From assembly GCA_945874765.1 (NCBI GenBank), contig CAMCHQ010000001.1, positions 186,001-250,000 of the forward strand: a DNA stretch of 64,000 bases. Direction: 5' to 3'. Shown piece after piece: positions 25,450 through 33,477 of the stretch. Origin of the DNA: an uncultured Clostridia bacterium. GTDB taxonomy: Bacteria; Bacillota; Clostridia; Oscillospirales; Acutalibacteraceae. How positions within the stretch are numbered: the first letter of the stretch is position 1; the number at the start of each line of letters is the position of its first letter. The translations under genes and the position numbers were made by a program. The notes beneath the pieces were generated by a model. That model was not told where the DNA came from, searched no databases, and saw nothing but the letters and a program-made list of their open reading frames with translations.

Positions 25450-26361
25450 ATGAAAAAATATCCTATAAACAAAGATTTTAATTTAGTAAGTTTGCTCACA
25501 TTTCCTGTTATACCGCAAGTTGCGCCGATAGCAAGAGGTGTGCTCGGCACGCTTGTAAATGAGCACCACGGTGATAAATACATAAAAGTGAGAAAAAGCA
25601 AGATTGAAGTTAAAAACGGCAAAACAGACGTACTTGTTTTTGAGCCCAAAAATGAGGATTGCACGCTCCCTGCCCTGCTCTATTTTCACGGCGGTGGATT
25701 TATTTACAAGGCGGCACCTTATCATTATTTTCTTGCTAAAACTTATGCAAGGTATGCGCATTGCAAAGTTATTATGCCCGACTACAGATTAACCCCGACT
25801 TATCCCTATCCGACGCCGTTTAATGACTGTGTTCAGAGTTTAAAATGGGTTATCAACAATTCAAACAGACTTAATATTGATACAAATAAAATTGCAATCG
25901 GCGGTGACAGTGCAGGCGGTTGCCTTGCGGCGGCTGTTACGCTTTATGCAGGCAAAAACGACATAGATTTATGTGCTCAAATGCTTGTTTATCCCGTGCT
26001 TGACTATAAAATGGAAAGTAGTTCCATGCAAAAATATACAGACACTCCTGTTTGGAACAGCACTCTTTCAAGGAAAATGTGGGAGCTTTATTTAAAAGAC
26101 AGCAAAGTTGACGAATACGCCTCCCCTGCTCTTGCAAGTGAATTTAAAAACATACCTAAAACATATATTGAAACCGCCGAATACGATTCGCTTCACGATG
26201 AAGGGATTGAGTATGCAAATAAGCTTAAATCAAACGGTATCGACGTTGAACTTTTTAACACATTCGGCACAATGCACGGCTTTGATATGGCGTCAAAAAG
26301 CAAAACTGTAATTGAAAGCGTCGGCAAAAGAACCGATTTTTTAAGAAGGTGTTTTAGATAA
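25450..26361 (+). CDS. Alpha/beta hydrolase, HSL-type esterase
   Basis: The 303-residue protein is a hormone-sensitive-lipase-type carboxylesterase. It has the oxyanion motif FHGGGF, the nucleophile elbow GGDSAGG, the acid in EYDSLHDEG and the histidine in GTMHGFD. Typical substrates are short acyl esters, but the physiological one is unknown. No signal peptide is obvious, though the N-terminus has a hydrophobic stretch (SLLTFPVIPQVAPIARGVLG). It starts four bases after the small Feo gene and overlaps the HAD gene by one base. Confidence 0.9.
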   Translation: MKKYPINKDFNLVSLLTFPVIPQVAPIARGVLGTLVNEHHGDKYIKVRKSKIEVKNGKTDVLVFEPKNEDCTLPALLYFHGGGFIYKAAPYHYFLAKTYARYAHCKVIMPDYRLTPTYPYPTPFNDCVQSLKWVINNSNRLNIDTNKIAIGGDSAGGCLAAAVTLYAGKNDIDLCAQMLVYPVLDYKMESSSMQKYTDTPVWNSTLSRKMWELYLKDSKVDEYASPALASEFKNIPKTYIETAEYDSLHDEGIEYANKLKSNGIDVELFNTFGTMHGFDMASKSKTVIESVGKRTDFLRRCFR

Positions 26362-27005
26362 TGAAGTTTAAAGCCGTAATTTTTGATATGGACGGGGTTA
26401 TGTTTGACACGGAAAGCGTATGTATGAAATCTTGGGACGCCGTCGGTGAGGAAATGGGTATCGGCAAAGCAGGATATATGGTTTACAAAACGCTCGGTAT
26501 GACTGCCGAAGCCGCTATAGAAATTTTGCAAAACGAATTCGGCAAGGATTTTGACGCAAGGCTTTTCAAGCAAAAAGGCAGAGAATGTTCTTATAAATAT
26601 TTCAATGATTTCGGTGTACCCGAAAAGCCGTTTCTTCACGAAGCACTTGATTATCTTAAAAGCAAAGATTATAAACTTGCCGTTGCCTCTTCTACAAGCA
26701 GTGACAGCGTTTTTCATCATTTGAAAGAGAAAAATATCACCGATTATTTTGACACTGTTATCTGCGGCGATATGATTAAAAATTCAAAACCGGCACCCGA
26801 TATTTATTTAAAAGCGTGTGAAAAACTCGGTGAATCGCCTGAAAACTGTGTAGCTGTTGAGGACTCAAAAAACGGTATTCTTTCAGCTTACCGTGCAGGT
26901 ATGAACGTCATTATGATTCCCGACCTTTGGCAAGGCGAAGAGAAAATCGACAAGTTGCTTTTTGCCAAACTCAAAAGCTTGAATGATATTAAATCCGTGC
27001 TGTAG
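26361..27005 (+). CDS. HAD-superfamily phosphatase, beta-phosphoglucomutase-like
   Basis: The 214-residue protein has HAD motif I DMDGVMFDTE (9-18), motif II as ASSTSSDSV, a lysine in KNSKPAPDIY (motif III) and the acidic motif IV VAVEDSKNGI. The helical cap after motif I is that of subclass IA, as in beta-phosphoglucomutase and phosphoglycolate phosphatase. It removes phosphate from small metabolites; the substrate cannot be told from sequence. It is the last gene before tRNA-fMet and is coupled to the hydrolase upstream (TAATG). Confidence 0.9.
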   Translation: MKFKAVIFDMDGVMFDTESVCMKSWDAVGEEMGIGKAGYMVYKTLGMTAEAAIEILQNEFGKDFDARLFKQKGRECSYKYFNDFGVPEKPFLHEALDYLKSKDYKLAVASSTSSDSVFHHLKEKNITDYFDTVICGDMIKNSKPAPDIYLKACEKLGESPENCVAVEDSKNGILSAYRAGMNVIMIPDLWQGEEKIDKLLFAKLKSLNDIKSVL

Positions 27006-27050
27006 AATCCGTAATATTTCATAATTTATGAGAATAATACAAATTAGGTA

Positions 27051-27078
27051 TTGACATATCAGAAATATCTGCTATAAT
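27051..27078 (+). promoter_or_regulatory. Promoter of tRNA-fMet
   Basis: Perfect TTGACA (27051-27056) and TATAAT (27073-27078) are separated by 16 bases, 41 bases before the tRNA. Confidence 0.85.
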
Positions 27079-27119
27079 ATATAGCACACCGAGGAATTAT
27101 CGGCTGATTAATTTAATAT

Positions 27120-27195
<76 letters not shown>

Positions 27196-27199
27196 CAAG

Positions 27200-27230
27200 G
27201 ACCGTACATTTCTGTACGGTCTTATTTTTA
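27200..27230 (+). terminator. Terminator after tRNA-fMet
   Basis: The stem GACCGTACA/TGTACGGTC with a four-base loop is followed by TTATTTTTA just outside the tRNA. Confidence 0.8.
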
Positions 27231-27380
27231 TCCAAATGCTCCCAAACGCCCTAAAACAGCCACTTTCAGCCACTTTTGGAAAACAGCCATAGAGCGTTTG
27301 AGATTGCCTCAGAGCATCAAGGATTGTCTTATTTGCAGTAAAACTGCATCCTTTCTGCAATCTTAAAACACGCATAAATA

Positions 27381-27407
27381 AAGGCTTTGACATTAAGTCA
27401 AAGCCTT
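27381..27407 (-). terminator. Terminator of the HEPN-like gene
   Basis: The perfect 11-bp stem AAGGCTTTGAC/GTCAAAGCCTT is followed on the reverse strand by TATTTATG. It lies eight bases past the stop of the gene at 27416. The bases 27230-27380 hold only low-confidence reading frames. Confidence 0.7.
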
Positions 27408-27415
27408 CTTTTGTT

Positions 27416-27838
27416 TTATCTGTTATATCTTTTCATCTCTTTTATTCTAAATGACTCGAGTTTTTGAAATAAATCCCAAGTGTTATTTTCATCATAGCTT
27501 AGTTTTCTTGCTATTTCTTGGAACTTGTTTTCTCGAATATTATCATCTTGAATATACATAAAATCAACATAGCATTGATGACACCAATAATTTCGCATAT
27601 GTCTAATTCTATCAATTGTTTCATAATCTTTGTTTGATAGGTCAGGCATATTATCGCTATTGTCAAGGCGTTTTAGTTCTTTGGTAATGGTCCCTAAACT
27701 CATCTCCTTGACTTCTTCATAGTTTTCATCAAAATCGCCTGATTTCATAGCTGCATATATTAGTTTTAGATCATACTCTATGCCTTGAACTTGTTGTATT
27801 AATTCACTATGAATCATTTTGAATGTATCTCTATCCAT
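27416..27838 (-). CDS. HEPN-like protein with RX4H motif (140 aa)
   Basis: I cannot assign this protein to a named family with certainty. It is a helical, acidic 140-residue protein. Residues R82 to H87 (RNYWCH) sit in DRIRHMRNYWCHQCYVDF and form an R-X4-H motif in a predicted helix, the catalytic pattern of HEPN ribonucleases found in toxin, Abi and defence proteins. The N-terminal half (ELIQQVQGIEYDLKLIYAAM) and the GTITKELKRLD segment also suit a four-helix HEPN bundle. It is alone, with its own terminator and a palindromic element upstream, at the very left end of the island. No antitoxin partner is adjacent. Confidence 0.6.
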   Translation of the reverse strand: MDRDTFKMIHSELIQQVQGIEYDLKLIYAAMKSGDFDENYEEVKEMSLGTITKELKRLDNSDNMPDLSNKDYETIDRIRHMRNYWCHQCYVDFMYIQDDNIRENKFQEIARKLSYDENNTWDLFQKLESFRIKEMKRYNR

Positions 27839-27871
27839 AAGTTACCTCTTTTACTTCATACTTATACTATT

Positions 27872-27889
27872 GTGATATCATATTATCAC
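27872..27889 (-). promoter_or_regulatory. Palindromic operator upstream of the HEPN-like gene
   Basis: GTGATA-N6-TATCAC (27872-27877 and 27884-27889) lies 33 bases before the gene start and just upstream of a TATAAG box, so it may be a repressor site. No regulator is identified. Confidence 0.4.
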
Positions 27890-27962
27890 TTGTATTTCAA
27901 GAAAAATATTTTATCATTATTCGTGTGCAGTATTTCAACAAAGGGGTGGTGTAGTAATTATA

Positions 27963-28559
27963 CTACTCGTGCTTTTGCTCGCACCATTTTATAAATGCTG
28001 ATTTCATTACCTTAAAGTTCTTGCCAATTCTAATGCTTGGAAAGTCTTTTCTATGAAATAGTTGCCTTGCACTTACCAATGAACAATTCATCATTTCTGA
28101 CACATCCTTTGGTGTGAGAAAGACAATTTCTTCATCATTAGTAGTGATTTCGGCTTTATTATTAAATTCCTGAATCATAAAATTTCCTTTCTGCCCGGCT
28201 GGTATCTCAACCAACCGGGACTTTTTAGTTTTCGTTACATTCCACCCATTACAGGACCCCCAACCTTGATTATCATCTTCGTAATCATAATTATCCTCAT
28301 CGTAATCAACTGAACTGCTTTTGCTTTCTTCAATGAGCTTTGCAAGCTCGTCCATACCATAAGTAATAGCATCGGCATTTTGCTTTGCTCTGCGTTGGCG
28401 TTCTCTTAATTCCGGATCATCGGATTCTTCATCTATGATGTCAGCTGATGGAATATCCAAGCCACTGATATTAGATTGCTGATGACTTGAATCACTAACA
28501 TTATCACTGATGCTTTGATCATAGATTCCTTTGGACTTTTTAATTTTGTCTTTTCGCAT
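27963..28559 (-). CDS. Acidic protein with C-terminal helix-turn-helix (excisionase-type)
   Basis: The 198-residue reading frame has a disordered, acidic middle (SSSVDYDEDNYDYEDDNQGWG, about 84-104) and a C-terminal MerR/excisionase-like helix-turn-helix (about 147-195: FLTPKDVSEMMNCSLVSARQLFHRKDFPSIRIGKNF). Such small proteins accompany mobilisation genes in Clostridial elements and may control excision or transfer. The first 40 residues overlap, in another frame, the end of the broken relaxase, and no ribosome-binding site precedes the ATG at 28559, so the true start is uncertain. Confidence 0.5.
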   Translation of the reverse strand: MRKDKIKKSKGIYDQSISDNVSDSSHQQSNISGLDIPSADIIDEESDDPELRERQRRAKQNADAITYGMDELAKLIEESKSSSVDYDEDNYDYEDDNQGWGSCNGWNVTKTKKSRLVEIPAGQKGNFMIQEFNNKAEITTNDEEIVFLTPKDVSEMMNCSLVSARQLFHRKDFPSIRIGKNFKVMKSAFIKWCEQKHE

Positions 28560-28921
28560 GGAGGAAGAATATTAACTCCGTACTTCAAACAAATTTCATC
28601 ACTGATTGCTCTTAACTCTTTAAGTGTATTAGGTCCTTGCCTTAATCGTTTGCCTGTTTCCAAATCAATTCCGTTGATAACAAAATGATTGTGCAGGTGG
28701 TCCTTATCCAAGTGCGTTGCTACAATTACCTCATTGTTCTTCCACGCTCTTTCTGCAAACTCAATTCCTATTTGATGAACAAGATCACGAGTAACATTAT
28801 CGTTTGGAGAGAAGGATTGATAGTAATGATAAAAATATCTGTCCTTTTGTCCGTTGCGATTGTTGGAAGGATATGCTTTCTTTGTTAACATAAATTCACT
28901 GTATGGATCAACAGCAGTAGC
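28433..28921 (-). pseudogene. MobA/relaxase remnant (N-terminus deleted, frame-shifted C-terminus)
   Basis: The frame encodes the middle of a mobilisation relaxase: a segment PYSEFMLTKKAYP, the fold region YHYYQSFSPNDNVT, and the metal-binding histidine motif HLDKDHLHNHFVIN, then GKRLRQGPNTLKEL. It matches MobA/VirD2-type relaxases, which nick the origin of transfer. The first roughly 45 residues with the catalytic tyrosine region are missing, and the end runs out after about 160 residues, where the family usually has several hundred. The frame continues directly, with only a TAG between them, from the Rep-like gene upstream, so a deletion has joined them. It is not functional by itself. Confidence 0.75.
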
Positions 28922-29206
28922 CTAAATATTTAGAACGGTGTATAGGTTTGATTCCTGACCGTTATCTGTGAACCTTTGTGCTATATCAATCCAGCCACCG
29001 TTTTCTAAATCAGTGAGTGCACGCCTTACTGTTGTTACTGATAAATTGCAAGCCTTTGCTATTGTTTTAAGCGACGGATAGCATTGTCTTGTCTTCATAT
29101 CCGAGCATCTTGACAGGTAGCAGTAAACAACAAACGCTCTCTTTTCAATTCCGCTGCCGAATATATCATTAGGAACACGAAAGTAATTACCTTCTTTACG
29201 ATTCAA
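28922..29206 (-). CDS. Replication-initiator-like helix-turn-helix protein (94 aa)
   Basis: The 94-residue protein begins MNRKEGNYFRVPNDIF and contains a winged-helix segment YPSLKTIAKACNLSVTTVRRALTDLENGGWI (about 43-73). Proteins of this kind are found beside relaxases in Clostridial integrative elements and resemble the N-terminus of plasmid replication initiators. AGGAGGTG precedes the ATG. It stops with TAG at 28922 and the relaxase remnant continues in the same frame. It may be intact as a regulator or be the stub of a longer protein. Confidence 0.6.
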   Translation of the reverse strand: MNRKEGNYFRVPNDIFGSGIEKRAFVVYCYLSRCSDMKTRQCYPSLKTIAKACNLSVTTVRRALTDLENGGWIDIAQRFTDNGQESNLYTVLNI

Positions 29207-29384
29207 TTTTTCACCTCCTTTGCACAGATACCATTTTCTGTACTGTGAGTTTAATTATATTGCCTGTATCACCTCCTTGTGATATTATGGTAGCAGAATT
29301 GAACAGCACCCCTCAACTTTTTGCGTGATGAATTGATGTTGCCGATTTTTCGCAAAGATCAATTCTTCACAAGGAGATAGCAAT

Positions 29385-30302
29385 ATGTCATTTGAATTAA
29401 GAATGGATAAAAAGAAAAGAGCATTCACATTGTCAGGTGGACAATACGAATACTCTAATACAGTTAATGATGAAGTTATTAAAATTGTTACGCTTAACAC
29501 CTTATCACTCAGGAGAAGGCTTTGCATAACAAGAGAAAATGTAGATTACAAATATGAGCTTCTCAAAGATAATATAAACGAAATAATCGAACTGCTTTCA
29601 CTTGATTTACCGGCAGTTGCAGAAATCATTAGTGCTGAATACAAGTCAAGTGACATTCAACGATGCTATGATGATTTGTATAATCTTTTCTTTTTGATTA
29701 TGTTTGATGGCTCACAGCTAACAGAATTGGCAATTAAACAAAACTGTTGTGAGGACAGATATGATTTGCCAAGGTTAGAAACAATACCAAACTTTAATGC
29801 TAATGTTGAGATAGATTACAGCAATTGCAAAACAAATTATTGCTATATCATCAATAGCATAACCGAATATATCAATATACTTTTCTATGCGTTCGTCAGG
29901 AACAATCCTATTGTATCTGTTTGCAACAATTGCGATAGGCTGTTTGTACCTAAAACAAAAAAGTTAACCTTGTATTGCGACAGAGCGATGAACGAACATA
30001 CCACCTGCAAGCAAATCGGTGCAAGAAATAAGCACAATGACAAGATAGAGACTGATCTTGTGCTGAAAGCATATCAGTTAGAAAAGCACAGAATTGAAAT
30101 GTACTGTCTTCGCAGTAAGCAAGACAAATATGATTTCTTTGATGACTACTTTGATTGGTTAAGAATATTTGAACCAAAAATTGCCGATTACAAAAACGGT
30201 AATTATGACGGCGAAAAGTTAATTAAGGAAATCAAAGAACAAACACCAAATTTCCAACCATACAGCAAAGGCAAAAACTTTGCCGATGAAGAAGGATATT
30301 AA
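29385..30302 (+). CDS. DUF6076 family protein
   Basis: The 305-residue protein is rich in Asn, Asp and Tyr. It has a zinc-like motif CNNCDRLFVPKTKKLTLYCDR (about 185-205) followed by CKQIG, typical of DUF6076, a family seen in integrative and plasmid-borne elements of Clostridia. The remaining sequence is helical and shows no catalytic motif. AAGGAGATAG precedes the ATG. It is divergent from the Rep-like gene by about 180 bases. The role is unknown; a DNA- or RNA-binding function is possible from the zinc motif. Confidence 0.7.
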   Translation: MSFELRMDKKKRAFTLSGGQYEYSNTVNDEVIKIVTLNTLSLRRRLCITRENVDYKYELLKDNINEIIELLSLDLPAVAEIISAEYKSSDIQRCYDDLYNLFFLIMFDGSQLTELAIKQNCCEDRYDLPRLETIPNFNANVEIDYSNCKTNYCYIINSITEYINILFYAFVRNNPIVSVCNNCDRLFVPKTKKLTLYCDRAMNEHTTCKQIGARNKHNDKIETDLVLKAYQLEKHRIEMYCLRSKQDKYDFFDDYFDWLRIFEPKIADYKNGNYDGEKLIKEIKEQTPNFQPYSKGKNFADEEGY

Positions 30303-30410
30303 AATTATGGCTCGCCCAAATCAAACGGCCAATGAAGAGGAATCCGAGATTTGTCATTGTTGGTGATATATTCGGGTTTCTTTTTCATTTACCGATTAGA
30401 AAATAGTTTT

Positions 30411-30443
30411 GGCAGGTAGCGTGATGCTGCCTGCCGTTTTTGT
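30411..30443 (+). terminator. Terminator after the DUF6076 gene
   Basis: The stem GGCAGGTAGC/GCTGCCTGCC (one G-T pair) is followed by GTTTTTGTT. Confidence 0.8.
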
Positions 30444-30513
30444 TAGTCTTTATTCTTTTATTCTTCAAAGTATTTTTGTATTGAGGGATATATGAATTCT
30501 GCCATTGCATTTA

Positions 30514-31314
30514 CTATGTTTCCCAGCTAATGCAATTGAGCACACCACCGTCTTTGGCGATTTCGTTGATGTTGACCGGGATGATTGTTTTATTAAAAAT
30601 GTTTTTTGCTGTTTCAACAGTTTCGCTATCCATATCAACGCCGAACACCGGCAGAAATATAGCCTGTTCGGTTTCCAAAAAGTTGAGATAACAACCCACA
30701 GCACTGTCACCCTTTGAATCAAGATACGAAAAATCAATAACCTCAATTCCGTGATTTCGCAGAGCTACTTTAATATGAGCTTCAAGTCCAAACAGGTAAC
30801 AGGAAGCATTTCCAATAACGGTGTTCTCATCAACAAAACGCACCATACCGTCGGCGTGACCTGTCATATCGGAACTAAGCGAGGGAATAATAATCACCCT
30901 TGCCTCAAGCAACTGTTCTAATTCCTGAACCAGTTCGGCAGAAGAATAATTCCAGTTTTCCATAAAAATCCTGTCGCTGATGACAGCCGTTTTACGTGAG
31001 GGAGAAAAAACGATATTTCCGCCGTCAAGGTTGATATCTGAATAAACAAGGTTTTCAAGTGAAAGCGACGGAGCAATTTTCTTGCGAAAATCGGTACGCA
31101 GTTCAGGGTAATCATTAAGATAACTCGGCTCATATCGAAACGATATATATTTACCTGACTTTGTTTTCACCGGCATAAAATCCCGCAGCCAGATATCACG
31201 GGTGTTTTCAATCAACTTATACGGAACACCGTGAGCAGTGAGAGCGGCAAACAGTCTTTCTGTTGCAGGCTTGTATTTATCGTTTGTTTTTAGCAGAGAT
31301 GAAAAATAAATCAT
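30514..31314 (-). CDS. Agmatine deiminase / peptidyl-arginine deiminase-like protein
   Basis: The 266-residue protein belongs to the guanidino-group-modifying (pentein) superfamily. Residues visible are W42-x-x-D45 (DIWLRDFMP), D97 with GGN (NLDGGN), H153 and D155 (GHADGM), and a C-terminal cysteine C261 in GGVLNCISW. Bacterial agmatine deiminases convert agmatine to N-carbamoylputrescine, but they are usually near 350-370 residues, so this shorter protein may have another substrate. Its ATG overlaps the stop of the preceding gene by four bases (ATGA), so it is coupled to the glycosylase-like gene. Confidence 0.75.
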   Translation of the reverse strand: MIYFSSLLKTNDKYKPATERLFAALTAHGVPYKLIENTRDIWLRDFMPVKTKSGKYISFRYEPSYLNDYPELRTDFRKKIAPSLSLENLVYSDINLDGGNIVFSPSRKTAVISDRIFMENWNYSSAELVQELEQLLEARVIIIPSLSSDMTGHADGMVRFVDENTVIGNASCYLFGLEAHIKVALRNHGIEVIDFSYLDSKGDSAVGCYLNFLETEQAIFLPVFGVDMDSETVETAKNIFNKTIIPVNINEIAKDGGVLNCISWET

Positions 31315-31904
31315 TGTTGTTTACCGAAGACATTTTTATATTCCGTTAAGCGTGTGTCAGCATCCACACTTCTCAGTGCAGTAGGTGACGGAGAGTATAA
31401 AACTATTACATTGTAAGTTTTTCCATTTATTACAACGCTTCCGATTTTATTTGGGATTTTCCAACTATGATACGATTTATCCGCTACCTGATTCATTTGT
31501 CTAATAATAAATCTGCTTGTATAAATAAGGGTATCAACTTTATGGCTTTTCAAAAGCAATTCTTCGATTGGCTTGAGTGTTATTATTTCAAGTGATGCAT
31601 CGTCTGATTTTCCGTCTTTGTGGATGCATTTTTCAACAATATCAGTTATGCCTATATTAAGATTTGTCAGTAAGGCTTTGCGTTGATTTATTGCCGATTC
31701 CGTATTTTTTCTTTCAAACTGTGTGTCGGTAGCCTGTGCAAGCATATCCCAAAAATAATTATCTTTGGAGCCGTAATAAAAGTTTACATCATTGTCAAAC
31801 AACTTTTGCGGATTAATACAAAATCTATACGGTGGTATAGTTCCAATGATAAGCTTTGTTGCGTTTTGCGGAATAAAAGGTTCAAATGGGTGAATTGAAT
31901 ACAT
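31311..31904 (-). CDS. Uracil-DNA glycosylase-like superfamily protein
   Basis: The 197-residue protein has features of the uracil-DNA glycosylase fold: LIIGTIPPYRF (near 18-28), NDVNFYYGSKDNYFWDML (38-55), and LYSPSPTAL near the C-terminus that occupies the position of the HPSP motif. Such proteins excise deaminated bases from DNA, but the family also includes inactive relatives. The ATG at 31904 follows AAAGGAGAAA; an in-frame start at 31937 has none. It is paired with the deiminase-like gene, and both are island cargo. Pairing of a guanidine deiminase-like protein with a base-excision-like protein is uncommon. Confidence 0.65.
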   Translation of the reverse strand: MYSIHPFEPFIPQNATKLIIGTIPPYRFCINPQKLFDNDVNFYYGSKDNYFWDMLAQATDTQFERKNTESAINQRKALLTNLNIGITDIVEKCIHKDGKSDDASLEIITLKPIEELLLKSHKVDTLIYTSRFIIRQMNQVADKSYHSWKIPNKIGSVVINGKTYNVIVLYSPSPTALRSVDADTRLTEYKNVFGKQQ

Positions 31905-31984
31905 ATGAATTTCTCCTTTAATGTTTTTTTCAATCATTATAGCACTACTTTTATTAAAACCCTAATTAAATAAATTTATTTAAT

Positions 31985-32149
31985 TTAATCCCAAATTCTC
32001 AGTATAACAACCGGTCCGGCATCGTTGATTTTCTCTTCGCCGACGGTAATAGAATACTCTTCATAAGGTTCAACCACCATCTTTTCAACAGCTTCTCTGC
32101 TTGCTAATTCTTCAACAAGTGCTTTTGTTGATACATTTGATAAATCCAT
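31985..32149 (-). CDS. BC1881 family small protein (54 aa)
   Basis: The 54-residue acidic protein begins MDLSNVSTKALVEELASREAV and ends in a hydrophobic beta strand VVILRIWD. It matches the BC1881 family, short proteins of unknown role carried by phages and mobile elements of Firmicutes. The ATG at 32149 is preceded by a short AAGGAG. It lies 80 bases upstream of the glycosylase-like gene. Confidence 0.7.
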   Translation of the reverse strand: MDLSNVSTKALVEELASREAVEKMVVEPYEEYSITVGEEKINDAGPVVILRIWD

Positions 32150-32216
32150 AGTAAACTCCTTAAGCTTTTTATTTTATTCTACTTTATCACTGCAAATTTG
32201 TCAAAACCGTCCATTG

Positions 32217-33032
32217 TTATTTAAAAAGGTCGCTTGCTGTTAATTTGGCTGTTTTTCCGCTGAGTTTCTTGTTACGCCAATCTATTCTTAACTCGGCGCC
32301 TGTTCTGTACCATTTCGCCGCTGTTTTGTATTGCTTTTGTAAATTGTAATAATATCCTATCGAACAAGCCGCATCAGCCTCGCCCTGAGCCGTGGCCTTC
32401 TCCAGCCAATAAAGCGCCTTTTTACAGTTCTGCTTCACTCCTCTACCATTAAGATACATATTTCCTATTTTACACATTGCTTCTGAATCTCCGTTTTCGG
32501 CTGCTCTTTCTGCCCAATAAGCAACTTTTTCGTCATTCGCTTCAATACATCTGCTACCAAATTGATACAACATCATCAAACATTTTTGTGACTCAAGGTC
32601 TCCGCCTTCAGCAGCTTCCGTTATGCAACGGAGTGCTTCGGGTGCTATTTCATAGTGATCAGGTTCATCAAGAACCGCTTCTAATTCTCTATTGATTTTT
32701 TCCTCAAAAACTCTGTATACATCGCAGTTTGCACTGATATAGGCTTTTTCATACCATTTACAAGCCTGCTTATAGCTTTTTGTAATACCATATCCGTTTT
32801 CATAGCAGTACGCCAGCATATATTGTGCATCTGTTTGGAGTGCGGTCCGTTGTTCTTGATTTGCCAGCTTTTTAATGAAAGCAAACGCTTTTTTCTGCGT
32901 GATGTTTTTCTCACTTTTCACAATACAGCACGCAAGATAAAATTGTGCATTTACATCATTTGAATCAGTAGCACGGTGCCATAGCTTCATTAAATATTTC
33001 AATTCAGGCGAATAGTTTATTATTTCTTTCAA
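32217..33032 (-). CDS. Sel1-repeat (SEL1-like TPR) protein
   Basis: The 271-residue protein is built of Sel1-like repeats. Units with the pattern AxxxLGxxYxxGxGVxxDxxxAxxWYxKAA appear as AQYMLAYCYENGYGITKSYKQACKWYEKA (about 80-110) and AMCKIGNMYLNGRGVKQNCKKALYWLEKA (about 190-218). The family mediates protein-protein contacts. No signal peptide is present, so it is probably cytosolic. I use the TTG at 33032, which has GGGGGTG six bases upstream; an in-frame TTG at 33065 lacks one. It stands alone between the small genes of the island. Confidence 0.75.
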   Translation of the reverse strand: MKEIINYSPELKYLMKLWHRATDSNDVNAQFYLACCIVKSEKNITQKKAFAFIKKLANQEQRTALQTDAQYMLAYCYENGYGITKSYKQACKWYEKAYISANCDVYRVFEEKINRELEAVLDEPDHYEIAPEALRCITEAAEGGDLESQKCLMMLYQFGSRCIEANDEKVAYWAERAAENGDSEAMCKIGNMYLNGRGVKQNCKKALYWLEKATAQGEADAACSIGYYYNLQKQYKTAAKWYRTGAELRIDWRNKKLSGKTAKLTASDLFK

Positions 33033-33131
33033 GCTTCCACCCCCCACATAATTTTGTTGTTCCAAAGAGGATTATAGCATACCTTTTGTTAAAACCTTAA
33101 AAAATATTTTACTATTATTTTTATCCCAAAA

Positions 33132-33189
33132 CACACAGGGACGGCTTTCTTGTGTTGAACGATTCGCACAAGAGAACCGTTCCCGTGTG
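33132..33189. repeat. Imperfect long inverted repeat / hairpin element
   Basis: CACACAGGGACGGCTTTCTTGTG (33132-33154) pairs with CACAAGAGAACCGTTCCCGTGTG (33167-33189) across a 12-base loop, with mismatches. There is no T-run on either strand, so it is a hairpin element or small palindromic repeat rather than a simple terminator. Similar palindromes recur in Clostridial genomes (memory-based). Confidence 0.55.
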
Positions 33190-33224
33190 CCAAGTTTTTA
33201 ATGCCTAAGTTGAAAACCTATGTA

Positions 33225-33440
33225 TTATCTAAGTGCACTCCATTTTTCCCAACATCTGCAATAACTGCTTGCCTGAACAGGCGAACAGTTAAACCATCCA
33301 CTCTCGTGACTGTAGCATGCACCTGTTTGCATTGAATTGTCAAGCTCGACATAATCGCCGTACTGCTTGAGTTCACGAGTTCCGCCCCAGTGCTTACAGG
33401 TTGCACATACTGCTGACATTGAATTATACTGCTGAGACAT
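33225..33440 (-). CDS. Small Cys-rich protein with CxxCxxW motif (71 aa)
   Basis: The 71-residue protein has a CATCKHW motif (12-18), further cysteines at the centre and end (CYSHES, FNCSP, CRCW) and ends in WEKWSALR. This layout resembles small metal-binding proteins of Firmicutes, but no function is known. The ATG at 33440 follows AAAGGAGGTG. It ends 36 bases short of the hairpin element and starts 37 bases after the stop of the PolC-derived gene. Confidence 0.65.
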   Translation of the reverse strand: MSQQYNSMSAVCATCKHWGGTRELKQYGDYVELDNSMQTGACYSHESGWFNCSPVQASSYCRCWEKWSALR

Positions 33441-33477
33441 AATAGCACCTCCTTTCATTATATCATTTGATTCAAAT

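Noticed and set aside
30308-30367. 20-codon frame after the DUF6076 gene (MARPNQTANEEE...)
   Set aside because: Too short, no clear ribosome-binding site and probably the stub of a lost gene; not supported enough to call.
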